Shown piece after piece: positions 1 through 8,021 of a stretch of DNA of 61,937 nucleotides. Positions within the stretch are counted from its first letter, which is position 1. The number at the start of each line of letters is the position of its first letter. Source of the stretch: Paraglaciecola sp. 20A4 (lineage in GTDB: Bacteria > Pseudomonadota > Gammaproteobacteria > Enterobacterales > Alteromonadaceae); the NCBI RefSeq assembly GCF_011378905.1, contig NZ_WTPY01000027.1:1-61937 (forward strand). Reading direction: 5' to 3'. Under the pieces are notes generated by a model. That model was not told where the DNA came from. It ran no database searches and saw only the letters and a list, made by a program, of their open reading frames with translations. A program made the translations under genes and the position numbers.

Positions 1-48
1 ACGCCAGCCAAGTTAATGGCTGAACACATGGTAGCAATAGCTGCTTAG
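1..48 (+). CDS. C-terminal end of an unidentified gene (partial)
   Basis: The first reading frame is open from the window edge to a TAG at 46-48 and encodes only 15 residues (TPAKLMAEHMVAIAA). The alanine-rich end is compatible with the tail of a globular protein, but 15 residues cannot identify a family. It could equally be a chance open stretch. Confidence 0.3.
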   Translation, partial: TPAKLMAEHMVAIAA

Positions 49-594
49 CTGTTATGCACTTCAAAGTTGAATCTGCCGGTTATAAAGATGCTGCCCAAAG
101 AGCTTTATATCTGTTAAGCGAGTCTCGACGTTTACAAGTCTCCGGCGTTGCCCTTAAAGACCGTTCGCAAGATGATGAGCTTGTGGCTTCGCAGCCAAAC
201 ATGAGGCGAAAGCATAGCTTTCTAACAGGGCCTTGCTGACAGTTTCTTTAACGTTTAGACGTGGGGGCGCAGAGACCAATGTGAACAGTCGCTCTGTAAT
301 TTTGACCGGACTTTCTCGTCTTCGTAAGTAAAGACAAATCAGCCAAGCGCCTATATGGCGTGCTGATGTAAGGGTTCAATAAACGATTCCAACGACTCAA
401 GTTTTGATTAACGATGCATATCGGTAATGGGTTTTGCTCTGTATATTACTTTTGTATCTGTATATTTATTCCTCAGCTGTATTTCAAAATTATTAACACT
501 TTCGCCGTATTTTTACGCACATTATTTCGCAGCCCTGTGGCTAGAATCAGTTAACACACATAAGCACACACTCCACGTTCAGTGATTTGAACGG
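49..594. other. No recognisable gene
   Basis: About 550 bases with only short open frames, the longest being 61 codons at 54-239 on the plus strand. Its product is basic and polar, has no family resemblance I can see and no ribosome site. The later part (430-560) is AT-rich and could hold a promoter for the decayed regulator that follows. I see no convincing gene, terminator or repeat. Confidence 0.4.
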
Positions 595-858
595 ATGGCT
601 ACGCATCAAATAATAAATAAAGGTAGGTTTGCAATGGGTAACAAAAAATATTCGATCGCGAGGGACATGGGGCAAGTCGGCATGCCAGATTGGCCAAGTG
701 AAGCGCTCACCGCAGCCCTTAAAACGGTCGATGTGTGGATAGAAATTGGCGCTGCTTGTATGTTGTACTCTGACATATGGGAAACCGTGATGAGAGAAAA
801 CAAGAAGGTTCGCTACAACATTCTAGCTGACTCGACTATCCCGTTTGCAGCGTGTTAA
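595..858 (+). pseudogene. Gene fragment abutting a truncated Lrp-type regulator
   Basis: This 87-codon frame has an ATG at 595 and another at 634. It contains a compact segment (MPDWPSEALTAALKTVDVWI and following) with the hydrophobic pattern of an alpha/beta enzyme fragment. From memory it resembles M29-aminopeptidase-like proteins, but this is weak. Its last residues (NILADSTIP) run into the Lrp-like frame that begins at 845 in another phase. Removing one T near 844-846 would join the two frames. Either this is the disrupted helix-turn-helix half of the regulator, or an unrelated fragment joined to it by a deletion. The lack of a clear helix-turn-helix upstream favours the latter. Confidence 0.35.
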
Positions 859-1219
859 AGCACTTGAAGAAACGGGCATGATTAAGGGCTACCTTATGAA
901 CCCCGATATTGATCTGATTTGCTATAACGTGAAGGCCTATGGGCTGGTGACATTGAAATCAAATGATTACGAGCATGGCTCGCGCTTCGAGAAGTGCGTT
1001 AAGGGCATTCCTGAAGTGATTGACTGTCTTAAAACCAGTGGTTCAATAGATTATATCGCCCTTATCATGTGCTCAAGAATCGAAGACGTGAATAGGTTAT
1101 GTGATGAAATCCTCGCTCAGGACTTGAATATAGAACGGTTAGAGACGTGCTTTGTGATGAGTGCACCTAAATGGTTTGGCGGATACCCACTGGAAAACCT
1201 TGAATGGAAAGTTGACTGA
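845..1219 (+). pseudogene. Lrp/AsnC-family regulator lacking its DNA-binding domain
   Basis: The product begins with LQRVKALEETGMIKGY, which matches the end of the Lrp/AsnC helix-turn-helix and its linker (RRVKRLEExGVIKGY). It then continues through a typical ligand-binding RAM domain (about residues 20-115: xxPEVxxCxxxxGxxDYxxxI...). The first ~45 residues of a normal ~160-residue Lrp protein, including helices 1-2 of the winged helix, are missing. The only start is TTG. The upstream frame overlaps out of phase, so I call it a decayed regulator. A stand-alone RAM protein is possible but less likely without a good start. The stop codon lies inside the hairpin at 1218-1260. Confidence 0.65.
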
Positions 1220-1260
1220 CTAGAATGCCCGATAACTCAAGTTTATCGGGCATTCTAGTC
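1218..1260 (+). terminator. Long perfect stem-loop after the Lrp remnant
   Basis: The arms at 1218-1235 and 1243-1260 are exact reverse complements (18 bp), closed by a 7-base loop. The left arm begins inside the TGA stop codon of the Lrp remnant. No uridine tract follows on the plus strand, so it may be a weak or bidirectional terminator, or a transcript-end structure. Its perfection suggests recent origin or selection. Confidence 0.5.
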
Positions 1261-1306
1261 GTTGGCAGGTATTAAGGTAGCTAAAAACAATTCAATGCAA
1301 TAGCAA

Positions 1307-2986
1307 TTACGTCCGTGGTTTAACGGCGAAACGGCTTAAACCAAGCATTCCCAAAAACAGCAACCAGTATACACTGGAGCCTTGGCGTTCGTACTCTTCT
1401 TCGTACACGTCGCAGTTGTCTATTGAGCCTCCAGCTATCGGTACAAGTTTTACCGCAACAACGTGAGTGGTGTAAGACTCAGCATCGTATTCGTCTAGCG
1501 CGATTTCTCCGGTGATATCTCTATCGACCGTTGATATGGTAGCGGTGGCAATGATTTCGTTATTCTCATTGATGCCGTTAGCCTGAGCAATAGTGTAAGG
1601 ACTGTTACATTCGATTAAGTCATTTAGGCCAGAGAATATATCGTTGCGGTAATCATATAAAAATCCTTCAACTCTGCGTACCCCAGAGCTTGTTTCTTCA
1701 TATTCAGTATAACCTACAACCATATTGTCATCGTTAATCGCTGTTGGGATTGTCGATGCACTATCGAAAAAGTCATCTGGGTAATCTATCAGTCCAGTAT
1801 CATAGTCATAAACAAAGAACTTACTTGCGCTTGAGCCTAAGACGCTTTTTGTGGCGTAACCTACCACTAAATCATTATTATTAATGTCAGTCGCGTAGCT
1901 CGCGAAAACATCGTACTCTTCATCGTTGTCTTCGCTGATGGTGTAAGCTTTATCGTTGTCATATATTACGGCGGCAGACGTTAATGTGTCAGTGAAGTTG
2001 TAATAAGCTGGCGATGTGCCGACAGCAATACCGAAATCATTGATTGCTACAGCAGTACTACTATAGACAGTGGTGTCATTCTCATCTGGTTCAATAAGCA
2101 TGGGCAGTTCAAGGGTGTCAGTTACGTTACCATCATCCAGTTGCCATATAACGCCCCGTCTTTGAAAGACAGTACTCAAGCTTGCATACGTACTGATACT
2201 TAAATTACGTAAGCAAGACTCTACCGGTACATCACCTCGCTCGTCTTCATCATTGCAGGCTTCAATACTGTCTTCCAATGTATCTGACACTAGCTCAGTG
2301 GTTGCAATTCCCACAACCTGATTCAGTTCATTTATGTCATAGGCTTCGCTATAACCACCGATTGTATCGTCTGGTGGTGCAAGTCCGATTACATCATCTC
2401 CGATCTGCGCAAACGCGCGGGCGTAAAAGTCATTTAATACATAGGTGACGTCTTCAATGTTTTCGTTTACATAGTCAAGAGTGTAGAAGCCGTCGTAGCT
2501 CAGTCCAACCGTATAACCTGATTCATTAATACCGCGCACAGTCGTTTTAGCGCTATTACGGTAGTCATCAGTACTGGGGGCAATCGTGTCAAAACCGTGT
2601 AGTAAAGTACTGGTGTCTTCGGTGGCGACGTAGCTGTTTATACTGGCTATTTGCTGGAAAAACTGACTCTCGTCATTGGCCACAATATACGCATATAAAA
2701 GTTCATAATCGGCGGTGTTGAAATCTCCGGATTTGGCATTTTCTATATTCGTCAAGCTAGCGATCAATGTGGCAGAATTAAAATCAAGTAAGGTGACATC
2801 AATAACGGGATTATATTGAGAAATTAAGTTAAGCGTAATTTCAGCGATATCGTTGATCGCACTGGGATAGGAATCCTCTCCTAGTTGCGCAGCGGGGATC
2901 TCAACCACTTCATACTGAGCACTAAACGCAGAGGGAATAGATAGAAATGCGCTGGATAGTAGTGCTGCCAATCTTGTTTTTTTCAT
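1307..2986 (-). CDS. DUF3466 family exported protein with GlyGly-CTERM-like tail
   Basis: This 559-residue protein has a Sec signal peptide (about residues 1-22, ending AFSA). It carries at least six degenerate IN-x4-VVG repeats (AYDINELNQVVG, VAINDFGIAVG, ATDINNNDLVVG, TAINDDNMVVG and others), the hallmark of DUF3466 surface proteins in Alteromonadales and Vibrionales. The end is a serine-rich turn, one membrane helix (VYWLLFLGMLGL) and a basic cluster (RFAVKPRT). That resembles the GlyGly-CTERM signal cleaved by rhombosortase, which would place the product on the surface or outside. The start is supported by AGGA 6 bases upstream. It stands alone. Substrate and role are unknown. Confidence 0.8.
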   Translation of the reverse strand: MKKTRLAALLSSAFLSIPSAFSAQYEVVEIPAAQLGEDSYPSAINDIAEITLNLISQYNPVIDVTLLDFNSATLIASLTNIENAKSGDFNTADYELLYAYIVANDESQFFQQIASINSYVATEDTSTLLHGFDTIAPSTDDYRNSAKTTVRGINESGYTVGLSYDGFYTLDYVNENIEDVTYVLNDFYARAFAQIGDDVIGLAPPDDTIGGYSEAYDINELNQVVGIATTELVSDTLEDSIEACNDEDERGDVPVESCLRNLSISTYASLSTVFQRRGVIWQLDDGNVTDTLELPMLIEPDENDTTVYSSTAVAINDFGIAVGTSPAYYNFTDTLTSAAVIYDNDKAYTISEDNDEEYDVFASYATDINNNDLVVGYATKSVLGSSASKFFVYDYDTGLIDYPDDFFDSASTIPTAINDDNMVVGYTEYEETSSGVRRVEGFLYDYRNDIFSGLNDLIECNSPYTIAQANGINENNEIIATATISTVDRDITGEIALDEYDAESYTTHVVAVKLVPIAGGSIDNCDVYEEEYERQGSSVYWLLFLGMLGLSRFAVKPRT

Positions 2987-3206
2987 TTGGAGTCCTGCTT
3001 AAAACTGTGTTTCATGGGTCTCTTTCGTTACTTGCTCAATTTCTTGCTGAGGGGTGAGCATCATTTTTCGCCAAAGCTTCAGGTAAAACTTCAAACTCAA
3101 TCCTAAATTTTGTTCATGTACGTTCCCTGTAAATACAGATCGTAACGTGCAGTAAAACGTTAAAAGGATTGGTAACTGGAGGCCCCAAATATGAAATTAG
3201 GGCGTA

Positions 3207-3262
3207 AAACTTGAGCGAGCATAAAGCGACGCTCAGCCTGGACAATGATGAGTCAGGCTGGC
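3207..3262 (-). terminator. Tandem stem-loops downstream of the DUF4397 lipoprotein
   Basis: Two successive hairpins lie just past the stop of the minus-strand gene. AGCCTG/CAGGCT (3235-3259) is followed by GAGCG/CGCTC (3213-3234). On the minus strand they lead into CAAGTTTTA, a short T run. This is a plausible factor-independent terminator, but the stems are short. Confidence 0.4.
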
Positions 3263-3281
3263 GCAACTTAATTAAACTCGA

Positions 3282-4793
3282 TTAATCGTCTTGGTTCTGA
3301 TTGACTAACGTCATACTAAAGCCAGTAGAAGAACTATCATCAGCTTCAAATATCAAGAACTGCTCAACGCTATCTTCATTTAGCGTAAGTTGAAAGCTGT
3401 CCATAATAATATCTGAGTCTTCAATTGTGGCGATGGCGTATACAGAATACGTGTTGTTAATAAGGCTAATTGAGCTGTTACTTTCTTGAAGAACAGAAAG
3501 CGTATTGTCAGCAGTGGAAATAACCTCATCATTTTCTACGAAGTAAAACTTAACCCGGCTAAAATCGTCAGAATCGCTTAAGTTAACAACTTTTATGCCA
3601 TGGCTATAGATACTAGAGCTGGTGCTCTTAGTGATCGTGATTGATTTGATGATAGATTCATAATCATCAACAATTCCATCTTCATTTTCATCAATAATAT
3701 CGTCTTCATCGTCATCGATAGCATCGGTCTTTGCGTAGATAAACACCATATTATTGGCATTTTCTTCCAAGCTTAATAGCGCGTCATGAATGAAAAGCAC
3801 ATCTGTATCAGCATTATAAATATCAAATGAGTAATCACCATTAGCAGTCGTGGTGGTTTCACTGAATTCACCGTAGGCTAAATCATCTACTGTAATTTCG
3901 CTATCATCGTCTAAATCAACATTAAGATTAACCACGCCCGTGTAATCGGGTATATAGCGGTTAGTGGCTATACCGTTATAGAAACCAAAAGAGGCTTCTG
4001 AATCAACATCGTTTAATTCAGTTACGCTGTTAACACCGATACTGTCGATGCTGAATGGAGAACTGCCTACGCCAACGTTGTCACGCAAGACAACTAAATA
4101 CTGGCTAACAACCGAATAGGAAATATCTTCAGATGTGAAGATAGGTTCGTCACTGCCTGGCTCTGTAATATAAAAAATATACTGGTCTTGATCGACTTTA
4201 AAATTTTCGGTCAAGGTATTAAGACTTACGTTTGAAACAAATTCTGCTTCATTAAATGTTTCATTGTCTTCAGACATATAAACGTCAACTGATGAATAGT
4301 CGCTGTTTAAGTTTAAGAAACGCACGTTAAACAAGTCATCATCATCATCGTCGTCGTCATCTACCACTGCGATATCAAAAGTCAGTATGGTCGGTTCGCG
4401 AATATCATCGGTCAGTGCAACGAAGGTAATATAATCATTTCTAATCTTGTGTTGCTCTTGATATATCACTTCAAGATCACTGCGATCGCTGCTTTCTTCA
4501 TCTTGCCAACCAAGTTCAACCCAATAAGTATCATTATCTAATGCGTTGTTCGATGTAACGCCACCGAATTCAACTGAACTGTAAGTAATTTCAATTTCAT
4601 CGTCATCATCTGTGTCTAGATCTTCGTCTACTGTCAAATATACTGCGGGGGCATTGTATGAGGCATTGTAAAAACGAATATAGCCCGTGTTGTCGTCATC
4701 ACTTGAACCACAACCAGTAAGGGACATTAATGCTACGCTCATGTAAAGTAAGGGTGAGCGTAAGATCGACGAGGGCGTTTTGCTTAACTTCAT
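3282..4793 (-). CDS. DUF4397-type acidic surface lipoprotein
   Basis: This 503-residue lipoprotein has a lipobox (LTGC) near residue 28 followed by an acidic linker (GSSDDDN). The mature protein is extremely rich in Asp and Glu, with runs of 7-8 aspartates near residue 145 and again near residue 365. The segment GYIRFYNASYNAPAVYLTVD matches the start of DUF4397 domains (VRFxNAsxDAPaVDvyv). A second copy (FNVRFLNLNSDYSSVDVYM) follows near residue 155, so I infer at least two such beta domains. GGAG lies 6-9 bases before the ATG. It probably sits in the outer membrane; the function is unknown. Acidic runs suit a halotolerant marine organism or calcium binding. Confidence 0.75.
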   Translation of the reverse strand: MKLSKTPSSILRSPLLYMSVALMSLTGCGSSDDDNTGYIRFYNASYNAPAVYLTVDEDLDTDDDDEIEITYSSVEFGGVTSNNALDNDTYWVELGWQDEESSDRSDLEVIYQEQHKIRNDYITFVALTDDIREPTILTFDIAVVDDDDDDDDDLFNVRFLNLNSDYSSVDVYMSEDNETFNEAEFVSNVSLNTLTENFKVDQDQYIFYITEPGSDEPIFTSEDISYSVVSQYLVVLRDNVGVGSSPFSIDSIGVNSVTELNDVDSEASFGFYNGIATNRYIPDYTGVVNLNVDLDDDSEITVDDLAYGEFSETTTTANGDYSFDIYNADTDVLFIHDALLSLEENANNMVFIYAKTDAIDDDEDDIIDENEDGIVDDYESIIKSITITKSTSSSIYSHGIKVVNLSDSDDFSRVKFYFVENDEVISTADNTLSVLQESNSSISLINNTYSVYAIATIEDSDIIMDSFQLTLNEDSVEQFLIFEADDSSSTGFSMTLVNQNQDD

Positions 4794-4927
4794 TGTATCT
4801 CCAGATTTATTATAGATATGCAGTACTTCATCAATGATTGATGATGGTTTGCGATTCCGACTGACTATTTAAACGATAAGTTCACCGGTGTAACCCGTCT
4901 TTACAGAACCTTTACCTTCCTTGACAA

Positions 4928-4957
4928 TAACTTGGCATTTCTAGACAAAACTTGGCA
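4928..4957 (-). promoter_or_regulatory. Pair of 20-bp-spaced direct repeats upstream of the DUF4397 gene
   Basis: Read on the minus strand, TGCCAAGTTTTGTC and TGCCAAGTTATTGTC occur 20 bp apart, about 140 bp upstream of the lipoprotein start. Same-face direct repeats two helical turns apart are typical of AraC/XylS-family activator sites. No such regulator is in the window, so the assignment is inference. Confidence 0.4.
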
Positions 4958-5072
4958 AAAGGCATGTGAATAGATACAAATAAGCGCGGGAAAATGTTAC
5001 ACGTCGATAGAATATATTGGCGTGCGAATTTCATCGGTATTTAACTGTTAACTGAGGGGGAATAAATACAAA

Positions 5073-5091
5073 CGCCCACAGGATATGGGCG
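5073..5091 (-). terminator. Stem-loop terminator of the PEP-CTERM-like gene
   Basis: CGCCCA (5073-5078) pairs with TGGGCG (5086-5091) around a 7-base loop, about 90 bp beyond the stop of the minus-strand gene. The following minus-strand sequence is T-rich (TTTGTATTTATT). Confidence 0.5.
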
Positions 5092-5178
5092 TGATATTGA
5101 ATTTACGCACTAATTTTTATGTTTGATAACGCTACTTATGCCATAGAAGGCGACGCTAGCGCTAACGTAAACTGCTCG

Positions 5179-5817
5179 TCAGTGAGTCCCGTTTTCTCTT
5201 CTCAGGAAGGCGCAGGCAAAGCCACTGAGGATTATAAGTAAGCCCACTGCGGGTGCTGATGCATTCACACTGGGGCGAGCAACCTCTAGATTGAGTGTCG
5301 TTACTAACTCGTCATCTGTGAAAATCTGTTCGTTTCCGGCGTAAAGTAAACTGACACTCGTGGCTGTAAAATCCACAGTAAACGCAGATAAAAAAGTATT
5401 GTCGCTAATAGTCGCGCCTATAATTTCACTGCCGTCAGGCCATTCAATATCTTCGATAATCATATTCCACCCGTCTGTGATTGAGAACAAACCACTGGGA
5501 TCGTTACCGGAACTGGTTAAAAATTGACGAATAGTGACGAACTCGTCAAAAAAACTCACCTCCATTTGCGTATTGTCGGGGATCCCTGCGGGTAGGGTTG
5601 GGCCAAACGTTACATTCGGTATATAGCCTGTAGCTAAATTATTTGCGTCGACCCCCGTACCAATAGGGCCGAATAAGTTGTTAGTCGAACCCTCAGCAAA
5701 CAGCCCAACATTTAATCCGTCAGCATCGGTCAATAATGAAGCATTAGCATCTTTTGCACTGCCGATAATAAAACTACAACTGATGAAAAGCAGCATTAAT
5801 GTGATTTTATGTGACAT
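5179..5817 (-). CDS. Exported protein with PEP-CTERM-like sorting tail
   Basis: This 212-residue protein has a signal peptide (about residues 1-26, ANA-S). The body is small and beta-rich and I do not recognise it. The C-terminus is SAPAVGLLIILSGFACAFLRRE: a short SAP motif, a membrane helix and an Arg pair. This is the layout of the PEP-CTERM (SAP variant) signals processed by exosortases in Alteromonadales. AGGAGAG lies 7 bases before the ATG. Such proteins are usually exported in connection with exopolysaccharide; no exosortase gene is present here. The single-gene transcript ends at the hairpin near 5080. Confidence 0.7.
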   Translation of the reverse strand: MSHKITLMLLFISCSFIIGSAKDANASLLTDADGLNVGLFAEGSTNNLFGPIGTGVDANNLATGYIPNVTFGPTLPAGIPDNTQMEVSFFDEFVTIRQFLTSSGNDPSGLFSITDGWNMIIEDIEWPDGSEIIGATISDNTFLSAFTVDFTATSVSLLYAGNEQIFTDDELVTTLNLEVARPSVNASAPAVGLLIILSGFACAFLRRENGTH

Positions 5818-6207
5818 AAAAAACTCTCCTATTTTTTGTCTTGATACAATCTGTATTTTTCATAAATAAATTTGTGATATATGACCGCTAACATCAAGAA
5901 ATAGGGCATAACAACATCCGTAATTGTATTGCTGGATATATAATGCATTTTTCAAACCAGAGAATATATTTACCCATAACTTCAAGGCCTTATCCTTGAG
6001 AATGGCAAATAGAATATTGCTTTAATGAGATACTGTAAAAGAGTCTGACATGCTCTGAGCGTTATCTGACAATAGCGCTAATATGTTGATACCTGGCCGC
6101 AAAAGCGTGCTAAACCCATCTAGCATCTTTGCTTATTGCTGCGTCCGTGGCAATTATGTCAACAATTGAAATGCGCCTGCAGCGCAGATAAACCAAGATT
6201 TGGAGTG
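5818..6207. other. Intergenic region, no gene seen
   Basis: About 390 bases between two minus-strand genes. The first ~150 bp next to 5817 are AT-rich and should contain the promoter of the PEP-CTERM-like gene. I see no open frame with family resemblance and no convincing terminator for the cytochrome c gene ending at 6208. Confidence 0.4.
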
Positions 6208-7440
6208 CTATTGAGGTGTGACTAAAATAATTCGGTTAGTGCTGCTTTGATGTATCAGCAGATTACCTTCTCGCGTCGCGCGCATATGTCTTACGATCCC
6301 AGCATATATATTGCCAGTGGGGATTGCCCAGCTTTGAAATGCTTCTGTTACGGGATCGAATCTGACCAGTGTATCTGGCCTCATGCCAGACTCGTTGTAC
6401 CAAATTACGTTATCGACCACCGCTATGGCATAAGGATGGGATTTCGGGCCACTGGGAGATGGCCATTCTTTTGCTATACCACTAACAGGATCGAACCGGC
6501 CCAAGCGGCCTTGGCTGGAGTTGACATACCACAGCATGCCGTCACTGGCGAAATCGAGACGCCGAACGGTTGTTGCTGGGTCTGGAAGCTTATATTCACG
6601 TAATTGCATTGTACGTGGATTGACTTTTATTAGGCAGTTACTGCCATTACATGCTACCCAAGGATTGTCGTTAGCGTCTAATTTAATGCCGTAAGGTCGT
6701 GAGTTTTTGGTTGGCATTGTGACAAGTTTGATATTGCCGGTTTCTGGCACGAGTCTGCCCACCATATTACTGTGCTGCAACGTAAACCACATGGTGCCTT
6801 TGCTATCAAAGATGGCCGAATGAGGATCTGTGGCTTCTGTGTCCGGCATTTTATAGGGTGTAATCTCGCCGGTGCTAGGGTTGAGCCTACCCACAGTGCC
6901 ATTTTTGTTACCTGTGTACCATATATTTCCCGCTTGATCGTGCGTCACTGAGTGGGGCATTGATCCCACTGGCAGTGGGTATTCAGTCATTTCGTCGTTT
7001 GCAGGGTCTATTTTGCCAATTAGGTTTCCCCATTGTCCAGCCCACCATATAGCACCATCGGGTGCTTGTATTGGATCTCTAGCACGTTGACCTAAAGTAG
7101 GCACCGTCCACTCTTTGAATGTGATCGACGTGTTCCCAGAAATCAGCCGCGGGCTGTGCTTGGTGTTTTGCACAATGTTATCTGCTAGATAAGCCGTTAT
7201 CGTCTCGCGGTTTGGATTTCCATCTAAATCCACCATAGTGGCAATCAATTCTTGCCAGCCTGATTGGGTATAACCAGAACTTTGCGTGATCTTATTGAGC
7301 TGATGGCAAACAGTGCATTGAGCTTGGATAAGCTTTTTGCCAGGGCCGTCTGGCCAATCACTGGCTTCATTCTGGGCGATAACGGGACTAAGAAAATTAA
7401 TACTTCCCAGTGAAATAAACAGTTTCAACAGTATATTCAT
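6208..7440 (-). CDS. Periplasmic cytochrome c fused to a Vgb/virginiamycin B lyase-like propeller
   Basis: I choose the ATG at 7440 (410 residues) because GGGGGA lies 5 bases before it; a TTG four codons upstream is also possible. After a signal peptide (about 1-24, SPVIAQ) comes a small haem c domain with one CxxCH motif (CTVCH) near residue 45. From about residue 105 to the end is a beta-propeller of the streptogramin lyase/NHL type, with blades repeating GxIWYT-x-VGRLNPSTGEITxYxxP. Vgb-like propellers linearise streptogramins in some proteins but are mostly of unknown role. The haem suggests an electron-transfer or sensing function in the periplasm instead of antibiotic cleavage. It is a single-gene unit. 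Confidence is high for the domains and low for function. Confidence 0.75.
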   Translation of the reverse strand: MNILLKLFISLGSINFLSPVIAQNEASDWPDGPGKKLIQAQCTVCHQLNKITQSSGYTQSGWQELIATMVDLDGNPNRETITAYLADNIVQNTKHSPRLISGNTSITFKEWTVPTLGQRARDPIQAPDGAIWWAGQWGNLIGKIDPANDEMTEYPLPVGSMPHSVTHDQAGNIWYTGNKNGTVGRLNPSTGEITPYKMPDTEATDPHSAIFDSKGTMWFTLQHSNMVGRLVPETGNIKLVTMPTKNSRPYGIKLDANDNPWVACNGSNCLIKVNPRTMQLREYKLPDPATTVRRLDFASDGMLWYVNSSQGRLGRFDPVSGIAKEWPSPSGPKSHPYAIAVVDNVIWYNESGMRPDTLVRFDPVTEAFQSWAIPTGNIYAGIVRHMRATREGNLLIHQSSTNRIILVTPQ

Positions 7441-7774
7441 TGTTTCCCCCAAGCAGAAAATAATCCGTTACAAAGCACGACTGTATAAAGTGCTACATCT
7501 GTTTGCCGATAAAAGATCTCTATAGTCGGCAAAATAGCATTCAGTAATATAGTCTTGTGAAGGACGATATGATTGTCAAGAATGTGCGCAGATAGGGGTG
7601 GAAGACAAAATGTAATTCAGCTTTGCGAGTGGCGTTAAGTGCTCTGTTTTTTTACGTAATAAGCAGTCGATGGTCAACATTATAGAAAAGGTTAGCGATG
7701 GGTATTGGTCAATAAACTATCAGTTAATTGGACGCAAATGAAGGCCGAGCTCGGGGGATGGCATGCCCAGTATA

Positions 7775-7921
7775 CGACATCTGCTATTCGGTATCTGATA
7801 CTCGGTATGCGATACGCGATATGCGATATGCGATATGCGATATCCGATATCCGATACGCGATACGCGATATCCGATACGCGATATCCGATACACGATATC
7901 CGATACACGAGCATCGATAAA
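7775..7921. repeat. Heptanucleotide tandem array, consensus CGATAYS
   Basis: From 7775 to 7921 the sequence stays in exact 7-bp register for about 21 units. The 17 from 7789 to 7907 are close to CGATAYS (CGATATC, CGATATG, CGATACG, CGATACA), with more diverged units at both ends. Each CGATATC unit contains the 6-bp palindrome GATATC. All six frames are open through it and give repetitive RYAISD- or YRISDI-like peptides, which are artefacts. The array lies about 100 bp beyond the stop of the SDR gene. The ~330 bases before it (7441-7774) contain nothing I recognise. Confidence 0.9.
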
Positions 7922-7940
7922 ATATTTTTTTTGTCATATG

Positions 7941-7968
7941 GTCTTGCGGCGAAAAATCGCCGTAAGAC
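7941..7968 (-). terminator. Stem-loop between SDR gene and heptamer array
   Basis: GTCTTGCGGCGA (7941-7952) pairs with TCGCCGTAAGAC (7957-7968) through 12 positions with one G-T wobble and an AAAA loop. It is 54 bp past the SDR stop codon. On the minus strand the following bases are A-rich, not T-rich, so efficient intrinsic termination is uncertain. Confidence 0.45.
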
Positions 7969-8021
7969 GCGAGACGTTGATCAAATCAAGCCTGTTCGAT
8001 CGTCATCTACTCTTTGAGCAA

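Noticed and set aside
54-239. 61-codon open frame near the left edge.
   Set aside because: No ribosome site, no recognisable family and basic low-information composition; probably chance.
6208-7440. Virginiamycin B lyase (streptogramin resistance).
   Set aside because: The N-terminal haem c domain and signal peptide place it outside the cytosol, where streptogramin lyases do not act; resemblance is at fold level only.
7775-7921. Heptamer array as a CRISPR array.
   Set aside because: Units are 7 bp and contiguous, without 20-50 bp direct repeats or unique spacers, and no cas genes are present.
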